64,000 bases of DNA from NCBI RefSeq assembly GCF_009938225.1, contig NZ_AP019658.1, positions 434,001-498,000 on the forward strand, read 5' to 3'. The position numbers and the translations under genes are program-made. A model generated the notes under the pieces. That model did no database searches. It saw nothing but the letters and a program-made list of their open reading frames with translations, and was not told where the DNA came from. Shown here one piece after another: positions 18,456-28,315 of the stretch. Origin of the DNA: Vibrio ponticus. GTDB lineage: Bacteria; Pseudomonadota; Gammaproteobacteria; Enterobacterales; Vibrionaceae. Numbering within the stretch: position 1 is the first letter of the stretch; each line of letters begins with the position of its first letter.

Positions 18456-18875
18456 ATGCAAATGGAGTTTTTATTAAACCCACCTGAATCGGCAAGAAGC
18501 GATATTTTAGCGGGATTACGCAGTTATAACGTTCGGTTTTTTCCAGATCAAGATAGCCAAACTGTTGCCTGTATTGTTAAAGATCAATTCGATCACTTTG
18601 CTGGTGGGCTGTTTGGTGAGGTGTTTACCAACACGCTTTTTATCGAGTATTTCTGGATTGATGAGAGTCAGAGAAAAACTGGATTAGGGACTCAAGTATT
18701 CGAGCGTGTTGAACGTGAAGTGAAGCTGCTTGGGGTTGAAACCATCTGCCTGGATACTTTTACTTTCCAAGCTCGTGAGTTCTACCTAAAAATGGGTTTC
18801 AAAGAGGTGGGGCGATTCACAGGGTTCCCAATGCCGAATGTCGATAAAATCTTTCTGCAAAAGAGTATCGGCTAG
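18456..18875 (+). CDS. GNAT family N-acetyltransferase
   Basis: GNAT acetyltransferase of about 139 residues. Motif A is visible as FWIDESQRKTGLGTQVFERV, and the C-terminal FYLKMGFKEVGRF is the usual GNAT end. An AAAGGAG site upstream of the ATG at 18456 decides the start over a TTG at 18420. The next gene, an AraC regulator, begins immediately after its stop codon, so the two are co-transcribed. Confidence 0.85.
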   Translation: MQMEFLLNPPESARSDILAGLRSYNVRFFPDQDSQTVACIVKDQFDHFAGGLFGEVFTNTLFIEYFWIDESQRKTGLGTQVFERVEREVKLLGVETICLDTFTFQAREFYLKMGFKEVGRFTGFPMPNVDKIFLQKSIG

Positions 18876-19643
18876 ATGGCGGTTGCTCCTCAAGTTTGGG
18901 TGATACCTGGCATGCTCGTCAGCTATGGTGAGATGGTGGATACTCAGCAGCACAATCATCCGTTGCTACAGTTAACCATGTTTTGTGGTACGGGCTCGTT
19001 ATTGTTGAGTGACAATCAAACATCAGATGATAGGGAAGTGCGTTGCTCGCTGCTTAACAGCAACGTTCCTCATATTCTCAATATGCAAAAAGGTTGGGTA
19101 GTGCTGATTGAGCCTCAGTCAGAAATAGGTCGTCAGCTTTTAAAGCTACTGAGTAATGCCGATGTTCTGCCATTTGATGGTACTCGCGAAGCATTGACAC
19201 AACTCGATATCGATTTTCCTTATCAGCAGATCATAAGTTTTCTCAATCAGTTAGACGACCAAGTTCACTGGGAGCACTATTTGGGTGAGGTGAGTGTGAA
19301 TGACAACAGGATTAACCAACTCATTTCAAAACTGAATCTTTGCTTTACTAACGAGTGTTTGAAGCCAGAAAATTGGCGTGCAGAACAAGTTGCCAAGGAG
19401 CTTGCTTTATCAGAGAGCCGCTTTTTACATCTGTTTAAACAGCAGATGGGGATCGCTTGGCGCCCGTATTTATTATGGCGCCGATTAATTTGCGCGGTGA
19501 AGCTTATCATTGCAGGAGAAACGGCGACAGATGCCGCCTATCGAGCAGGTTTTTCCGATAGTGCCCACTTAAGCCGCACGTTCAAAGCGATCTTTGGTAT
19601 ATCGATACGACAATCGAAAGCGATGTTTAAACTCGACAATTAA
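18876..19643 (+). CDS. AraC family transcriptional regulator
   Basis: AraC-type protein of 255 residues with a degenerate cupin-like N-terminal domain (HNHPLLQLTMF) and a C-terminal double helix-turn-helix (QVAKELALSESRFLHLFKQQMG and ATDAAYRAGFSDSAHLSRTFK). Its ATG directly abuts the stop of the GNAT gene, so translation is probably coupled. Effector and targets are unknown. Confidence 0.85.
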   Translation: MAVAPQVWVIPGMLVSYGEMVDTQQHNHPLLQLTMFCGTGSLLLSDNQTSDDREVRCSLLNSNVPHILNMQKGWVVLIEPQSEIGRQLLKLLSNADVLPFDGTREALTQLDIDFPYQQIISFLNQLDDQVHWEHYLGEVSVNDNRINQLISKLNLCFTNECLKPENWRAEQVAKELALSESRFLHLFKQQMGIAWRPYLLWRRLICAVKLIIAGETATDAAYRAGFSDSAHLSRTFKAIFGISIRQSKAMFKLDN

Positions 19644-19653
19644 GGTATTGAGT

Positions 19654-19992
19654 TTAATAGACTATATCGCGAAATAGTGGCTTGAGTGACTCTAGTTTTT
19701 CTTCTTCACTAATGGGCTCGACTTCAACTTTAACAAGTGGTCCAACGCAGTCAACAAACGGTTGAACTTGTTTCTCAAACTGACTGTCTGTGTCGGCATT
19801 TACTGATATTTGACCCGCAACGGTACTCGGTTGGCGGGTTTTGTCGACGTTTACTTGAATTGAAACGGCGTATTGGTGCCCTTCCGGTAGCAACTTGGCG
19901 CAATTCTCGATATTTTCTATCTTTCCATAACCATGCGCATTTGCGGCAATTCCTAGCGTAACGATTAATAAATAACGCATATTCCCTGTCAT
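19654..19992 (-). CDS. Small exported protein, unknown function
   Basis: Protein of 112 residues with a probable signal peptide (MRYLLIVTLGIAANAHG). The mature part has two cysteines (ENCAKLL and FVDCVGPL) that could form a disulfide, and an acidic C-terminal region. I do not recognise the family. The start is uncertain: ATG codons at 19992 and 19980 are possible. It converges with the AraC gene. Confidence 0.6.
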   Translation of the reverse strand: MTGNMRYLLIVTLGIAANAHGYGKIENIENCAKLLPEGHQYAVSIQVNVDKTRQPSTVAGQISVNADTDSQFEKQVQPFVDCVGPLVKVEVEPISEEEKLESLKPLFRDIVY

Positions 19993-20100
19993 ATTTTTAC
20001 TCGCATTTATTGATGTACCGATTAATAGAGCATAGCAAGTTTATTCAATTTTTCTTTCCAGTTACTGGCTATCCTACTGTTAATCAATGAGGAGGGCAGT

Positions 20101-20853
20101 ATGAAGCAATACTTACAAAAAACTGAGATGTTGGATTTTGAAGATCAAGCAATCCAGCAGCTGATAAAAGCTCGTACTTGGCACAAACACGATGAATATG
20201 ATGCAATTGATGAGATCTATGCATTTGTCCGCGATGAGATCGTATTTGGCTATAATGCCGATGACACAATACCAGCCAGTCAGGTCTTAAAAGATGGTTA
20301 CGGGCAGTGTAATACCAAAGGCACTCTGTTAATGGCTCTGCTTAGAGCAGTTGGTATTCCTACTCGGTTGCATGGTTTTACTATTTATAACCAGTTGCAG
20401 GTTGGTGCGATTCCTAAATACCTTTTCAAGCTCGCACCGGAAAAGATTATTCACAGTTGGGTCGAGGTCTATTTCAATGGCAAATGGGTGAACTTAGAAG
20501 GTTATATTTTAGATAAACCTTACCTCTCTCAGGTTCAACAGCATTTTAGCTCAGGATGTGCGGCATTTTCTGGCTATGGTGTCGCAGTCAATTGTTTGAG
20601 AGATACTCAGATAGATTGGTTTGGCGAAGATACCTACATACAGAAAGAAGGAATAGCGGATGACTTTGGTATTTACGCCCAGCCAGATACCTTTTATTTA
20701 ACGCGAGGTAGTAACTTGAGAGGGGCGAAAAAGTTTCTCTACCGTTATGTACTGCGTCATTTGATTAACAGCAATGTTAAACGGATAAGAAAGCATGGCA
20801 TTGCGCAATCTCTGCGAGATCCAAGTGATATTGGTGCGTTTGTAAAGAGTTGA
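20101..20853 (+). CDS. Transglutaminase-like domain protein
   Basis: Protein of 250 residues with a transglutaminase-like cysteine-protease fold. The catalytic Cys70 is in DGYGQCNTKGTLL, His118 in KIIHSWVEVY, and an acidic residue (Glu133 or Asp138) follows in WVNLEGYILD. No signal peptide is present, so it is cytoplasmic. Such proteins can be peptidases or amidases; the substrate is unknown. GAGGAGGGCAG just before the ATG is a strong ribosome site. Confidence 0.85.
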   Translation: MKQYLQKTEMLDFEDQAIQQLIKARTWHKHDEYDAIDEIYAFVRDEIVFGYNADDTIPASQVLKDGYGQCNTKGTLLMALLRAVGIPTRLHGFTIYNQLQVGAIPKYLFKLAPEKIIHSWVEVYFNGKWVNLEGYILDKPYLSQVQQHFSSGCAAFSGYGVAVNCLRDTQIDWFGEDTYIQKEGIADDFGIYAQPDTFYLTRGSNLRGAKKFLYRYVLRHLINSNVKRIRKHGIAQSLRDPSDIGAFVKS

Positions 20854-20868
20854 TATGTAGATAAATGA

Positions 20869-20896
20869 AAAAAAGCGGGCATTAAATACCCGCTTA
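20869..20896 (-). terminator. Rho-independent terminator of the phosphohexomutase gene
   Basis: Read on the minus strand: stem AAGCGGG / CCCGCTT with a short loop, followed by a T-run (an A-run on the plus strand at about 20868-20875). It may also serve the convergent transglutaminase-like gene. Confidence 0.8.
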
Positions 20897-20912
20897 AAAT
20901 CAATGAGTTAAA

Positions 20913-22616
20913 TTAAATCATATGTTGATGTTCAGCTATCAACATATCCATTGCGAGTTGCGCTTTCTCTTGTGCAACTTGGAAGTCTTCCTCAGCGGCA
21001 AACGGCTCAATCACTTCGTAGTAGCACTTCAGTTTTGGCTCCGTACCGGAAGGGCGAACAATAACGCGCGCACCGCCTGACAAATGGTAAATCAGCACAT
21101 CACTCGGTGGTAAATCAATGTTTTGCGTATTCCCGTCGGCGTAGATCTTTTGCAGTGATTTTAGATCTTCAGTGGATTCAACAGCTCGCCCTGCGATGGC
21201 AGTTGGTGGGTTGGCGCGAAGTTTTTCACCGACAGGTGGCGTATTAGGTGCTAGCGCGATACTGCGCTGTGCATTGACATACATGCCGTGCTGACGATAC
21301 AGGCTTTCCAATTGATCCCAGATGGTTTTACCTTGGTTATGTAATTCCGCAGTAAGTTGTGCAAATGCCACTAGGGCAGATAAACCATCCTTATCCCAGA
21401 CTTTATTGCCAACGGTGTAACCTAGTGCTTCTTCATAAGCAAACAAGAATTGGCTGTCTGCAGTTTGCTTTTGCATCGCAACGTTTGTCAGCCACTTAAA
21501 GCCAGTCAAGGTTTGGTAGTAAGTCGCTCCGTGAGATTTGGCAATTTTATCCAGTAGCGTCGATGAAACAATGGTGTTCCCGACTAACTGTTTGCTGGCA
21601 TCGGTTTGGCTCAATAGATAGTGTCCAAATAGCGACCCGACTTGATCACCGGTAAGCATTTGGTAGTCACCGTCTGGTTTTCTCACAGCAACAGCAAAAC
21701 GATCCGCGTCAGGATCATTAGCACAGGCAATATCAGCATTGTGTTGTTTGGCGAGCGCAACCACCATATCCATCGCGCCCGCTTCCTCTGGGTTAGGGAA
21801 GTTAACGGTTGGGAAGCGACCGTCTGGTTCGCGTTGTTCTTTTACACTGTAAACTTGATTGAAACCTGCATCGGCAAGCAAGGTTTCAGCCATACGCGCA
21901 CCAACACCATGCATGGCAGTATATGCGATAGCAATACCGTCAGGGTTGTGATGATTTTTGAGTAGCGGGTTACCATTCATTGCGTCTCTATAGGCTTGAT
22001 AATATTCGTCTTTTAGCCAAACTAAGCGGTCGAGAGCAACCGCTTCTTCAACGCACAACAGCTCTAATGGTGATTCGGCGGCGACATCGATATGGTGGGC
22101 GATTCCGGAATCGTGCGGTGGAATGATCTGCGCACCATTTTCCCAGTAGACTTTAAAGCCATTGTATTCTGGCGGATTGTGGCTTGCGGTTACGACGACT
22201 GCCGCAACGGTATTGAGGTATTTTACACCAAAAGCAACGATTGGCGTTGCGGCAACATCATGAGTTAAATAGACTTTTATGCCCAGCGCGGTTAAAACTG
22301 CAGCTGTGTCGTGCGCGAATTGTTTTGAGTCTGGACGACCGTCATAACCAATCACGACACCACGTTGTTTTGCATCATCAAATTGATGAATCAGGTATTG
22401 TCCGAGCCCAGTGGCAGTTTGCTGGATAACCAAACGGTTCATACGGTTCGGTCCTGCTCCCACTTTGCCACGTAATCCAGCTGTACCAAATTCTAGACGG
22501 CTGCGAAAACGATCCTCCAGCTCTTGAGTTTGCTGCTCATCCACTAGACGTTGAAGTTCCTCACGAGTACGAGGATCTGGATCGATAGCTAACCATTGGG
22601 TGATTTGTTCATTCAT
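20913..22616 (-). CDS. Phospho-sugar mutase (phosphoglucomutase/phosphomannomutase family)
   Basis: Alpha-D-phosphohexomutase of about 567 residues, the long PGM2/PgcA-like type. The four signature regions are present: the phosphoserine loop TASHNPPEYNGF, the metal loop DPDADRF, the sugar-binding loop EEALGY, and the phosphate loop RPSGTEPKLK. It interconverts glucose-1-P and glucose-6-P, and possibly mannose or pentose phosphates. I start at the ATG at 22616 with AAAGAG upstream; the frame is open beyond it, but family proteins begin there. It is a single gene. Confidence 0.92.
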   Translation of the reverse strand: MNEQITQWLAIDPDPRTREELQRLVDEQQTQELEDRFRSRLEFGTAGLRGKVGAGPNRMNRLVIQQTATGLGQYLIHQFDDAKQRGVVIGYDGRPDSKQFAHDTAAVLTALGIKVYLTHDVAATPIVAFGVKYLNTVAAVVVTASHNPPEYNGFKVYWENGAQIIPPHDSGIAHHIDVAAESPLELLCVEEAVALDRLVWLKDEYYQAYRDAMNGNPLLKNHHNPDGIAIAYTAMHGVGARMAETLLADAGFNQVYSVKEQREPDGRFPTVNFPNPEEAGAMDMVVALAKQHNADIACANDPDADRFAVAVRKPDGDYQMLTGDQVGSLFGHYLLSQTDASKQLVGNTIVSSTLLDKIAKSHGATYYQTLTGFKWLTNVAMQKQTADSQFLFAYEEALGYTVGNKVWDKDGLSALVAFAQLTAELHNQGKTIWDQLESLYRQHGMYVNAQRSIALAPNTPPVGEKLRANPPTAIAGRAVESTEDLKSLQKIYADGNTQNIDLPPSDVLIYHLSGGARVIVRPSGTEPKLKCYYEVIEPFAAEEDFQVAQEKAQLAMDMLIAEHQHMI

Positions 22617-22969
22617 CTCTTTTCCCTTTCTTCTGGAGTAACCTTCAGGTGTTATAACGAAATAGTAAGTGATAGTAGTTATCATTTACGAGAGCGCAAT
22701 CGCTAAACTAATTTGTCATTCATCAGCTTGCACATTTTTAAATCGCTAACTAGCCTTAATTAACATAAATATAACATTTTGCGTTAGTTTTAGGTTAGCC
22801 CAAACAAGTCGTTACTTGCTAGTCGACTTGAAAAATCCAGATACGAAGCGCAAGGATTGCACGATATCACTAGGGATGTGACTCGGTATCGGGTGTTCTG
22901 CGTAAAAGTGATTGAACCCTTGTTTTATAGCACCGCAATAAGAGTGCAAAGACAAAGAGGAGAGGTCTT
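22617..22969. other. Divergent intergenic region upstream of the cox operon
   Basis: This 353-nt region separates the divergent phosphohexomutase gene and cox operon and must hold both promoters. I found no convincing -35/-10 pair, operator or RNA structure by eye. Confidence 0.5.
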
Positions 22970-24136
22970 TTGAAAAGAATACCACTAACGGTTTGGCTAA
23001 CATTGGAAGTTTTCGCCATTACTTGGTCGACGCAAGCGCTTGCCGAAGAGAGTGCGCTTAACATGACGCAGGGTGTGACTCAGATAAGCTCTGAGGTCTA
23101 TCACCTGCACATGCTGATTTTCTACATCTGCTGTGCGATTGCCTTTGTTGTGTTTGGCGCGATGTTCTATTCCATCTATAAGCACCGTAAATCGAAAGGG
23201 GCGGTTGCTGCTCATTTCCATGAGAGTACCAAAGTCGAAGTTATTTGGACTGTCATTCCCATCATCATTCTTATCGCGATGGCGATTCCTGCCACTAAAA
23301 CCTTGGTGGCAATGGAAGATACCTCCCAATCAGACCTAACCGTTAAAATCACCGGTTCGCAATGGAAGTGGCATTACAGCTACTTTGGCGAAGATGTGGA
23401 GTTTTTCAGCTTGCTGGCAACCTCTCAAAACCAAATTGATGGTGTTGAAGAAAAAGGTGCCCATTATTTGTTAGAAGTGGATAACCCTTTGGTGCTGCCT
23501 ATCAACCGCAAAGTCCGTTTTCTTATGACCTCCGATGACGTAATCCATTCATGGTGGGTGCCAGATTTTGCTGTCAAGAAAGACACAATCCCCGGCTTTA
23601 TTAACGAAGCATGGACAAAAATCGACAAGCCGGGCGTTTATCGTGGGCAGTGTGCAGAGCTTTGTGGTCGAGCTCATGGTTTTATGCCGATAGTGGTCCA
23701 TGCGATGACCGAAGCAGATTACGACACTTGGCTGGCAGACAAGAAAGCAGAGTTAGCGCTTGCTCAGCAAGAAGCCGCCGCAGCCCTTACCAGTGAATTG
23801 AGTCTCGATGAGCTAATGCCAATCGGTGAGAAGGTTTACGTTGATCGTTGTGCGGTCTGTCATCAGGCAAATGGACAAGGTATTCCTGGCGCCTTTCCGG
23901 CAATCAAAGGCAGTGCTGTCGCGACAGGCGACGTTGATCAACATATTGACATCATCGTCAACGGTCGCTCAGGAACGGCAATGCAGGCGTTTGCGAGTCA
24001 GCTAACCGAGCAAGAGATCGCTGCCGTAATCACTTATCAACGTAACGCGTTTGATAACAATACCGGTGACGTTGTGCAAGCGTCAGACATTAATAACTTT
24101 ACCATGCAAGGTCAGAGTAGTAAGGAGGAATTATGA
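22970..24136 (+). CDS. coxB: Cytochrome c oxidase subunit II with fused cytochrome c domain
   Basis: Subunit II of 388 residues of an aa3/caa3-type haem-copper oxidase. A signal peptide is followed by two transmembrane segments and the periplasmic CuA domain, whose ligands are visible (IHSWWVP and [13 protein letters not shown]). A C-terminal cytochrome c domain follows with one CxxCH haem site (CAVCH, about residues 294-298), marking the caa3 type. The start codon is TTG at 22970, fixed by a strong GAGGAGAGG site just upstream; the next in-frame ATG would remove the signal peptide. It overlaps coxA by 4 nt. Confidence 0.93.
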   Translation: MKRIPLTVWLTLEVFAITWSTQALAEESALNMTQGVTQISSEVYHLHMLIFYICCAIAFVVFGAMFYSIYKHRKSKGAVAAHFHESTKVEVIWTVIPIIILIAMAIPATKTLVAMEDTSQSDLTVKITGSQWKWHYSYFGEDVEFFSLLATSQNQIDGVEEKGAHYLLEVDNPLVLPINRKVRFLMTSDDVIHSWWVPDFAVKKDTIPGFINEAWTKIDKPGVYRGQCAELCGRAHGFMPIVVHAMTEADYDTWLADKKAELALAQQEAAAALTSELSLDELMPIGEKVYVDRCAVCHQANGQGIPGAFPAIKGSAVATGDVDQHIDIIVNGRSGTAMQAFASQLTEQEIAAVITYQRNAFDNNTGDVVQASDINNFTMQGQSSKEEL

Positions 24137-25779
24137 AACCATCGACTACTCAAAACGAAAAGTCATCACCGGTTGCTGATGCAGAGTTAAGCCGCGCCAA
24201 TTCAACCATTGCGATTGATCATGACGAACACGAGCATCATGCCCCCAAAGGTTTAGCGCGTTGGATCTATTCGACTAACCATAAAGACATCGGGACGCTT
24301 TATTTATGGTTTAGTTTCATCATGTTCTTAACTGGCGGCGCAATGGCGATGATTATTCGCGCCGAGCTGTTCCAGCCAGGTTTGCAATTGGTTGACCCTC
24401 AATTTTTCAATCAGATGACAACGGTACATGGTTTGATCATGGTGTTTGGTGCAGTTATGCCTGCCTTTACCGGGCTAGCAAACTGGATGATCCCGATGAT
24501 GATTGGCGCGCCAGATATGGCATTGCCACGGATGAATAACCTAAGTTTCTGGATTCTTCCTTTTGCCTTCGCCATTTTGCTTGCCTCACTCTTTACCGAA
24601 GGTGGTGGTCCTGATTTTGGTTGGACTTTCTACGCACCATTATCGACAACCTATGGTCCTGACAGTACTGCCCTGTTTGTCTTCTCAGTACATATCATGG
24701 GGATCAGTTCAATTATGGGCGCGATCAACGTTATCGTGACGATCGTGAATATGCGTGCGCCAGGTATGACATGGTTCAAAATGCCATTGTTTGTTTGGAC
24801 TTGGTTAATCACGGCATTTCTACTTATCGCGGTGATGCCAGTGCTTGCTGGAGCGGTGACCATGGTCTTAACTGATAAGTACTTTGGCACTTCGTTCTTT
24901 GATGCCGCAGGGGGCGGCGATCCAGTGATGTTCCAGCATATATTCTGGTTCTTTGGTCACCCTGAAGTTTACATTATGATTTTGCCTTCTTTCGGCATTA
25001 TATCGGCGATTATTCCAGCATTTAGCGGCAAGAAACTCTTTGGTTACCATTCGATGGTCTACGCGACCTGTAGTATTGCGCTGTTGTCGTTCCTGGTATG
25101 GGCGCACCATATGTTTACCACCGGTATGCCAGTGTTCGCTGAACTCTTTTTTATGTATTGCACCATGCTGATCGCCGTACCGACCGGGGTGAAGGTGTTT
25201 AACTGGGTTGCGACCATGTGGCGAGGGGCGATGACATTTGAAACGCCGATGCTGTTCGCGATCGCCTTTATCGTGTTATTCACTATTGGCGGTTTCTCTG
25301 GGCTTATGCTCGCGATTGTACCAGCAGATTTCCAATATCATGACACCTACTTCGTAGTGGCTCATTTCCATTATGTGTTGGTATCGGGTGCGGTTTTCTC
25401 GATTATGGCTGCTGCCTACTATTGGCTACCGAAGTGGACTGGTCATATGTATGACCATAAGCTGAGTCTGTGGCACTTCTGGTGCTCAATTATTTCCGTT
25501 AATGTGCTGTTCTTCCCAATGCATTTCCTTGGCTTAGCTGGCATGCCAAGACGAATTCCAGACTACGCAATTCAGTTTGCCGATATTAACCAGATAGTTT
25601 CGATTGGCGGTTTTGCCTTTGGTCTGTCTCAATTGATCTTCCTCTGGCTGGTGATTAAGTGCATTAAAGGTGGGGAAAAAGCTCAAGCTAAACCATGGGA
25701 CCGAGCAGAAGGTCTTGAGTGGACGGTACCAAGCCCTGCGCCGCATCATACGTTTTCAACTCCACCGAAAGTGGATTAA
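24133..25779 (+). CDS. coxA: Cytochrome c oxidase subunit I
   Basis: Catalytic subunit of 548 residues with about twelve membrane helices. Haem and CuB ligands are visible: [10 protein letters not shown] (haem a His), [12 protein letters not shown] (CuB His crosslinked to Tyr), WAHHMF (CuB His pair) and VVAHFHYVL (haem a3 and haem a His). HPEVY and the channel residues of A-type oxidases are intact. It reduces O2 to water and pumps protons in the inner membrane. The start overlaps the coxB stop (ATGA), giving coupled translation. Confidence 0.96.
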   Translation: MKPSTTQNEKSSPVADAELSRANSTIAIDHDEHEHHAPKGLARWIYSTNHKDIGTLYLWFSFIMFLTGGAMAMIIRAELFQPGLQLVDPQFFNQMTTVHGLIMVFGAVMPAFTGLANWMIPMMIGAPDMALPRMNNLSFWILPFAFAILLASLFTEGGGPDFGWTFYAPLSTTYGPDSTALFVFSVHIMGISSIMGAINVIVTIVNMRAPGMTWFKMPLFVWTWLITAFLLIAVMPVLAGAVTMVLTDKYFGTSFFDAAGGGDPVMFQHIFWFFGHPEVYIMILPSFGIISAIIPAFSGKKLFGYHSMVYATCSIALLSFLVWAHHMFTTGMPVFAELFFMYCTMLIAVPTGVKVFNWVATMWRGAMTFETPMLFAIAFIVLFTIGGFSGLMLAIVPADFQYHDTYFVVAHFHYVLVSGAVFSIMAAAYYWLPKWTGHMYDHKLSLWHFWCSIISVNVLFFPMHFLGLAGMPRRIPDYAIQFADINQIVSIGGFAFGLSQLIFLWLVIKCIKGGEKAQAKPWDRAEGLEWTVPSPAPHHTFSTPPKVD

Positions 25780-25791
25780 AGGTGGTGATGT

Positions 25792-26409
25792 ATGCAGGAT
25801 CGAAATCCAACAGAGAGCAATGCAGCTAATCGCAAGTTAACGCTTAAGCTGCTCGCTGCGACGGTCGCTATGTTTGGCTTCGGTTTCGCGTTGGTGCCAC
25901 TTTACGACATCATGTGTGACGCGCTCGGTATTAATGGTAAGACAAACTCCCAAGCCGTCGAACAGCCGACGGCATTAACACCTGATATCTCGCGCACCAT
26001 TAAAGTTGAGTTTATTGCTCATCCCAATCCGGCAATGAAATGGGACTTTGAACCTCAAGTCACATCGATGGATGTGCATCCTGGCGAGGTTATTCAAACG
26101 GCTTATCTTGCCTTTAACCGGGCAAATTACACCATTGTTGGACAGGCGGTGCCCTCAGTCTCACCAGGTCTAGGGGCGAGTTACTTTAACAAGGTGGAGT
26201 GTTTCTGTTTTAACAAACAACCTTTAGAGGGGCAAACTAGCGTTGAAATGCCCTTAATATTCTATATTGAGCGCGATATACCGGAATCGATTCATACATT
26301 GACACTCTCTTACACCCTTTACGATATTACCGATACCGTTTCTGAGCCGACCACAACCGCACAGGTGAAGCCTGTGGTATCAGCCAAACAGAAAGGAGTC
26401 ACACCATGA
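25792..26409 (+). CDS. ctaG: Cytochrome c oxidase assembly protein CtaG (Cox11 family)
   Basis: Copper chaperone of 205 residues that inserts CuB into subunit I. It has one N-terminal membrane anchor (LLAATVAMFGFGFALVPLYD), then a periplasmic immunoglobulin-like domain. The conserved copper-binding CFC motif is present (VECFCFNKQ), and YDIMCD gives the third conserved cysteine. It overlaps coxC by 4 nt. Confidence 0.93.
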   Translation: MQDRNPTESNAANRKLTLKLLAATVAMFGFGFALVPLYDIMCDALGINGKTNSQAVEQPTALTPDISRTIKVEFIAHPNPAMKWDFEPQVTSMDVHPGEVIQTAYLAFNRANYTIVGQAVPSVSPGLGASYFNKVECFCFNKQPLEGQTSVEMPLIFYIERDIPESIHTLTLSYTLYDITDTVSEPTTTAQVKPVVSAKQKGVTP

Positions 26410-27290
26410 GTTCTAAGCATCAATCCTACTATGTGCCAGCGCAAAGCAGTTGGCCTATCGTCGGCGCGATCGCTCTGTTTCTTGTTGCGCTTGGCGCGGG
26501 GTTAACTGTGCAGACGATGGCGGAAGGGGGGAGTGCAAGTGTGTTCTCTAAACTCGTGTTGGGTTTAGGCTTCTTGTTCTTACTCTACATGTTAGCGGGC
26601 TGGTTAACTAACGTGGTGAGCGAGTCGATGAGTGGGCTCTATTCTGATCAAATTGCTCGCTCTTTTCGCCAAGGAATGAGTTGGTTTATTTTTTCTGAGG
26701 TGATGTTCTTCGGCGCGTTTTTCGGTGCACTTTTTTACGCCAGAATGATTTCGGTACCTTGGCTGGGCGGCGCGGATAACAATGTGATGACCCATGAGGT
26801 GTTGTGGCCCGCATTTGAAGCGATGTGGCCATTAACGACCACGCCAGATGGGACAACGACCACAGCGATGAGCTGGCAGGGCATCCCTTTGAACAACACG
26901 ATTATTCTTTTGTTGTCTTCAATTACTCTGCATATGGCGCACATTAGCCTTGAACAAAATAAACGCATGGCATTGATCGTTTGGCTTGAGGTCACCATTG
27001 TTTTGGCAGGCTTTTTCCTCTATTACCAAGGGGTTGAGTACATTCATGCCTACCAGGATTTAGACTTAACGCTTCAATCGGGCGTGTATGGCAACACCTT
27101 CTTTATGCTGACTGGCTTTCATGGATTGCATGTCCTGCTGGGCTCGATTTTCTTGATTGTGTTACTGGCACGTATTGCCAAAGATCACTTTACACCGAAA
27201 GACCATTTTGCTTTTCAAGCCGGTAGTTGGTACTGGCATTTTGTCGACGTGGTATGGCTGTGTCTGTTTGTTTTTGTGTATGTACTTTAA
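26406..27290 (+). CDS. coxC: Cytochrome c oxidase subunit III
   Basis: Subunit III of 294 residues with seven predicted membrane helices. Family landmarks are present: SEVMFFGAFFGALF, the YYQGVEY segment, FFMLTGFHGLHVLLG, and the terminal WYWHFVDVVWLCLF. It stabilises the oxidase core. The ATG lies in the 4-nt overlap with ctaG. A hairpin (GTGGCTC / GAGCCAC, 27300-27316) follows without a T-run, so transcription probably continues to the downstream assembly genes. Confidence 0.94.
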   Translation: MSSKHQSYYVPAQSSWPIVGAIALFLVALGAGLTVQTMAEGGSASVFSKLVLGLGFLFLLYMLAGWLTNVVSESMSGLYSDQIARSFRQGMSWFIFSEVMFFGAFFGALFYARMISVPWLGGADNNVMTHEVLWPAFEAMWPLTTTPDGTTTTAMSWQGIPLNNTIILLLSSITLHMAHISLEQNKRMALIVWLEVTIVLAGFFLYYQGVEYIHAYQDLDLTLQSGVYGNTFFMLTGFHGLHVLLGSIFLIVLLARIAKDHFTPKDHFAFQAGSWYWHFVDVVWLCLFVFVYVL

Positions 27291-27336
27291 GCGGAGTCAG
27301 TGGCTCATTGAGCCACAAAATCTCATGTTAAAAAGC

Positions 27337-27573
27337 TTAAAAAGGACGAGAGTTAGGTTCGATAAAGCCACTGAGTAGTGCAACAAGCATCAACACGACG
27401 GCGAGTGCTGAAAGGATGACGCGCTTGCCAAGATAGTGACTCATTGGCGGTTGATCTTGTTGCTCATCTTCAGATTCACTGGGTCCTTTTACCATTTCGA
27501 TCAGCGCCTTGGCGAGGTTAGCAATGATAAAGAGTAGTAGTAAAACCAGCACTGATTTGAAAATGAAAACCAT
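27337..27573 (-). CDS. DUF2909 small twin-transmembrane protein
   Basis: Membrane protein of 78 residues with two hydrophobic helices (FIFKSVLVLLLLFIIANLAKAL and VILSALAVVLMLVALLSGFI) separated by an acidic linker and the conserved MSHYLGKRV. It ends in EPNSRPF. This matches the DUF2909 proteins often encoded within cox clusters. It runs against the operon. The start is the ATG at 27573 with AAAGGATG upstream; its first 11 nt overlap the most upstream likely start of the SURF1 gene. It probably assists oxidase assembly, though this is inferred from location only. Confidence 0.8.
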   Translation of the reverse strand: MVFIFKSVLVLLLLFIIANLAKALIEMVKGPSESEDEQQDQPPMSHYLGKRVILSALAVVLMLVALLSGFIEPNSRPF

Positions 27574-28315
27574 ATCGTCATCCTTTGTTGGGTTGTCGAA
27601 ACAGCCGATGTTTTGGCTCGCTCTGATATTAACCTTGGTTGCTATTTCTATATTGGTCAACTTGGGGATGTGGCAACTAGAGCGAGCGAAGCAAAAGAGC
27701 GAAATGCAAAAAACGCTGCAAAGCAATCAGCAACAGGCGGCGCAGAGTTTGAACGGCTTAGATATTGATAGTTCTACTAATGTGAATGGCGTATCGGTCA
27801 CGGCAGATCTTGCACCATTGGCCAATTACTATCTATTACTCGATAACCAAACTTATAACGGTGATGTTGGCTATTTAGCGTTACAGCTGATGCGTCAGAG
27901 TGATGGTCAACACATCTTGTTGGAACGAGGTTTTATCTCTGCGACGCTATCAAGAAGTGTGTTACCTCAAGTTGAGTGGTTAACGGAAAATTATCAAGGC
28001 AAGGGACGGTTGTATACCCGCAGCACCAATCCTCTCAGCGATGCACTAATGGCAGAGAACACGACACCGCTGCGAATCCAAAACTTAAACATTGCGCAGT
28101 TGAGTGAGTACTGGCAATTGCCAATTGAAGCCTATGTCTTGCAGCCTCTGAGTTCTAATTGGCCCTATTTGCAGCCTTGGCGACCGATACCAATGAGCGC
28201 TGACAAGCATACAGGATATGCAGTGCAATGGTTTGCTATGGCAATGGCGTTAGGTCTGTTAACGCTTATTTGGTTATGGAGAGCCTTGAAAACTACGACT
28301 AAGGAGAGTCTATGA
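27563..28315 (+). CDS. SURF1 family cytochrome oxidase biogenesis protein
   Basis: SURF1-type protein of up to 250 residues, a haem-a insertion factor for subunit I. It has an N-terminal membrane helix with the GMWQLERAKQK motif, a periplasmic domain with LLLDNQTYNGDVGY and ILLERGFIS, and a C-terminal helix containing HTGYAVQWFAMA, the family's usual ending. The start is uncertain: ATG codons at 27563 and 27608 are plausible, neither with a clear ribosome site. It overlaps the next gene by 4 nt. Confidence 0.88.
   Translation: MKTISSSFVGLSKQPMFWLALILTLVAISILVNLGMWQLERAKQKSEMQKTLQSNQQQAAQSLNGLDIDSSTNVNGVSVTADLAPLANYYLLLDNQTYNGDVGYLALQLMRQSDGQHILLERGFISATLSRSVLPQVEWLTENYQGKGRLYTRSTNPLSDALMAENTTPLRIQNLNIAQLSEYWQLPIEAYVLQPLSSNWPYLQPWRPIPMSADKHTGYAVQWFAMAMALGLLTLIWLWRALKTTTKESL

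Noticed and set aside
27300..27316. Hairpin GTGGCTC/GAGCCAC after coxC as a terminator
   Set aside because: No T-run follows on either strand, and the operon continues; it may be only a processing hairpin.
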